Source: an uncultured Campylobacter sp. (GTDB lineage: Bacteria; Campylobacterota; Campylobacteria; Campylobacterales; Campylobacteraceae). Taken from it: a stretch of 7,542 nt of DNA. The first letter of the stretch is position 1. Each line of letters begins with the position of its first letter. Location: contig NZ_CALHIK010000126.1 of the NCBI RefSeq assembly GCF_938030785.1, positions 1 through 7,542 of the forward strand. The letters are read 5' to 3'. This document shows, piece after piece, positions 6,122 to 7,542 of this stretch. The notes beneath the pieces are model-generated. The model made no database searches, had not been told where the DNA came from, and worked only from the letters and a program-made list of their open reading frames with translations. Position numbers and translations under genes: made by a program.

Positions 6122-6535
6122 TTAAATTTCCCAAATTTCTAAAATTTGCGGACAGATTTTAGCTACGCTTTGCTTAAACTCCGCCTTTTGCGCGGCGCTG
6201 GGGTCGCCAAGGGCTTCAAATTTGCAAAAAAGCTCGGCAATCTTTAGCCAGCCCGCAAGATTTAGATCGAATTTTTTCAAATTTGCTTCGGACAAAAACT
6301 CCAGATCATGGTCGTAAAACGCGATCTCGCCGCTAGAGCTTAGCAGCCAAAGATCGCCGCTGCCGCCGTCTGCAAAGATACAAAACTCGCGCAGCAGCCC
6401 GCTATCGCCCTCGAAAGGAAATTTCGCCGCATCGTTGCAGAGCGCGATCTCATGCTCTTTCAGCACTCTAAAATCGCCCGCAATCTCCCTGCCGAGGTAT
6501 CCGCCTAGGATATTTTTAAGCTCGTTTTTGTTCAA
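6122..6535 (-). CDS. Hypothetical protein, possible SUKH (SMI1/KNR4)-like
   Basis: This 137-aa soluble protein has no signal peptide or membrane segment. I do not recognise it with certainty. The middle, IFADGGSGDLWLL at 53-65 followed by GEIAFYDHD at 69-77, has the 'DGGGD...dl.G.V..yDHd' look of the SUKH superfamily. That superfamily includes SMI1/KNR4 proteins, many of which are immunity proteins against secreted nuclease or other polymorphic toxins (family knowledge). The C-terminal half is helical, with LAGWLKIAELFCKFEAL at 93-109. No toxin gene is seen nearby, so an immunity role is not supported by context. The start is TTG 6535, preceded by GGAG with a 9-base spacing, and no ATG is available nearby. 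It follows corA by 16 bases and precedes ogt by 53, so all three probably share a transcript. A plain housekeeping hypothetical protein is the alternative. Confidence 0.8.
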   Translation of the reverse strand: MNKNELKNILGGYLGREIAGDFRVLKEHEIALCNDAAKFPFEGDSGLLREFCIFADGGSGDLWLLSSSGEIAFYDHDLEFLSEANLKKFDLNLAGWLKIAELFCKFEALGDPSAAQKAEFKQSVAKICPQILEIWEI

Positions 6536-6551
6536 ATTTTATTTCTCCGCT

Positions 6552-7274
6552 TTAGTTTCGCTTTTTGGCATAGAGCATAAAAAAGCCGACCATCGCCGCG
6601 AAGATCACGCACATCGCAAGCGTCACAATGAGCGTGCCGTGCGCCGAGCCGCTTAAAAACAGCCCCGTCGTGTTCATCCCGAAAAAGCTCGTGATGAAAT
6701 TTAGCGGCAGCAGCAGCGACGAGATGATTGTGAGAATGTAGATGTTGCGGCTAATCTTGTCGTTTTTGAGGCCCTGGATGAACTGATAGATATCCTCGAT
6801 CCTGACGGCGTATTCGCTCATCACGCCCTTGAAAACGCCCGCTTCGTAGGCGTAGTTTTTCAGCCGCTTTTTCAGCGCCGGCTGCTCGTTTCCGCAGATG
6901 AGCAGCGCCTCGTAGAAATGCGAAATTTTGTTTTGAAATTTGCGGATTTCGTATTTTAGGACAGAGTGCCTTTTCATAAATTTTGAAAAATCGCCGCGGC
7001 GCGTGTAGATTTTTTCGTAATTCTCAAGCTCTGCGGAGTGCTCTAAAATTTTATCGCGATACTGCGCGAGGATCTTTTTAACGACCGCGAAAAATTCTGC
7101 TTCGCTGCTAAGCCGCACCTCGCCGCTCGCACCCTCTTGCGAATAGATCGCGCCCGAATCAAAAATAAAGCGGTAGTTTTGCTCGCGCGGCGCATCCGTC
7201 ACGAAGTACACATACTCGCGATCCTCGGCGTAGTAATAGCCCGAAACACTGCGCTTTTCGGTAATCGGGTTCAA
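6552..7274 (-). CDS. CorA-like Mg2+/Co2+ channel, short form
   Basis: This 240-aa inner-membrane protein is of the CorA metal-ion transporter superfamily, which admits Mg2+ (some members Co2+ or Zn2+) as a pentamer. The signature GMN is at 199-201, at the end of the first membrane helix (about 178-198, ILTIISSLLLPLNFITSFFG), followed by the periplasmic loop NTTGLFLSGSAHG and a second helix (213-235). A basic tail, KKRN, stays in the cytoplasm. Long charged helices at about 60-172 correspond to the CorA stalk. Typical CorA proteins are about 310-330 aa; here the N-terminal cytoplasmic domain is much shortened, but the frame is intact. The start is TTG 7274, supported by AAGGAGG (7286-7280) 5 bases upstream. 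It is the first gene of a probable three-gene unit. Ion specificity cannot be predicted. Confidence 0.88.
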   Translation of the reverse strand: MNPITEKRSVSGYYYAEDREYVYFVTDAPREQNYRFIFDSGAIYSQEGASGEVRLSSEAEFFAVVKKILAQYRDKILEHSAELENYEKIYTRRGDFSKFMKRHSVLKYEIRKFQNKISHFYEALLICGNEQPALKKRLKNYAYEAGVFKGVMSEYAVRIEDIYQFIQGLKNDKISRNIYILTIISSLLLPLNFITSFFGMNTTGLFLSGSAHGTLIVTLAMCVIFAAMVGFFMLYAKKRN

Positions 7275-7279
7275 TGAGG

Positions 7280-7286
7280 CCTCCTT
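7280..7286 (-). promoter_or_regulatory. Strong Shine-Dalgarno AAGGAGG before the TTG start of the CorA-like gene
   Basis: AAGGAGG, then CCTCA, then TTG at 7274. The ideal sequence and 5-base spacing justify a TTG start, since no in-frame ATG is near. Confidence 0.8.
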
Positions 7287-7485
7287 GCTTAATCGGTTTA
7301 AATTTACGGAATTTCAGAATTTCGCTGCCTATAAGAATTCCGAAATTTCGCCGCCACTTAAATTTTATCGTATTTGGAATTTCAAAACTCTTTGACGCTT
7401 GGAATTTTAAAATTTTGTGAGCTGTAAATTCCGGCTAAATTTTAAAATTTCGCATGCCGTAATTCAACCCCTATTAAAATTTAAC

Positions 7486-7503
7486 GCGAGCCGTAAGGCT
7501 CGC
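7486..7503. other. Perfect 7-bp hairpin with GTAA loop
   Basis: GCGAGCC and GGCTCGC pair perfectly around GTAA, a GNRA-type tetraloop. On the minus strand the hairpin is followed by GTTAAATTTTAA, only loosely T-rich, so it could be a weak terminator for a gene beyond the right edge. On the plus strand there is no T-run. Confidence 0.4.
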
Positions 7504-7521
7504 ACCGCTTAAAGCGTCGTC

Positions 7522-7542
7522 GGGGGATGGGTGGGGTTTGGG
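7522..7542 (+). other. G-quadruplex-forming motif
   Basis: Four G-runs (5, 3, 4 and 3 bases) are separated by AT, T and TTT, meeting the standard pattern of four runs of at least three G with loops of 1-7 bases. It reaches the end of the window, so it may continue. Confidence 0.55.

Larger units (their letters stand above)
7275..7542. other. Gene-free upstream region of the corA operon
   Basis: No gene is supported in these 268 bases. They contain A+T palindromes, notably AAATTTTAAAATTT at 7437-7450 and a 12-base version at 7403-7414, a short hairpin at 7486-7503 and a G-rich stretch at the edge. The corA promoter should lie here, but no convincing -10/-35 pair was found; CTTATAGG near 7330 on the minus strand is only a weak candidate. 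Confidence 0.45.

Overview
The window looks like an oral-type, moderately G+C Campylobacter or a close relative in the Campylobacterota (inference). Intergenic DNA is full of AAATTTTAAA-type palindromes, and A+T-rich gene starts alternate with G+C-rich housekeeping genes. Most TATAAT-like promoter elements have no good -35 box. TGA serves as an ordinary stop codon in several genes here.

Layout: (1) 1-177, plus strand: the C-terminal end of a small O6-alkylguanine-DNA alkyltransferase-family protein with a PCHR motif. (2) 242-2870, minus strand: an A+T-rich restriction-modification operon. Its order of transcription is an HPPY-type N4/N6 DNA methyltransferase, a PD-(D/E)XK restriction endonuclease and a D12-class adenine methyltransferase. 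The endonuclease frame is interrupted by one in-frame TGA: the 196-aa first part and the 81-codon second part lie in the same frame, and together they would make a normal 282-residue enzyme. (3) 3023-4489, minus strand: a CPA1-type cation/proton antiporter with a C-terminal TrkA-C domain, close to the NhaP2/CvrA K+/H+ antiporters. (4) 4490-5195: about 700 bases with no convincing gene, carrying several degenerate copies of a TTTAAATTTAATCGC-like motif. (5) 5196-7274, minus strand: a probable three-gene transcription unit of a short CorA-like Mg2+ channel, a 137-aa SUKH-like protein and an Ogt-type methylated-DNA cysteine methyltransferase. The Ogt protein carries an insertion of about 118 residues built largely from three 28-residue (84-bp) tandem repeats. 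(6) 7275-7542: non-coding, A+T-rich palindromes, a GNRA-loop hairpin and a G-quadruplex motif at the very edge.

The restriction-modification block is probably an acquired island: its base composition differs sharply from the genes on both sides, and its genes are tightly coupled by 1- and 4-base overlaps. Two methyltransferases of different classes with one nuclease is the arrangement used for asymmetric recognition sites, where each strand is methylated by its own enzyme. The TGA would remove the nuclease and leave the methyltransferases, unless it is read through or is a sequencing error. The two most distinctive observations are this single-codon break and the repeat-expanded Ogt. No CRISPR array, RNA gene or insertion sequence was recognised.
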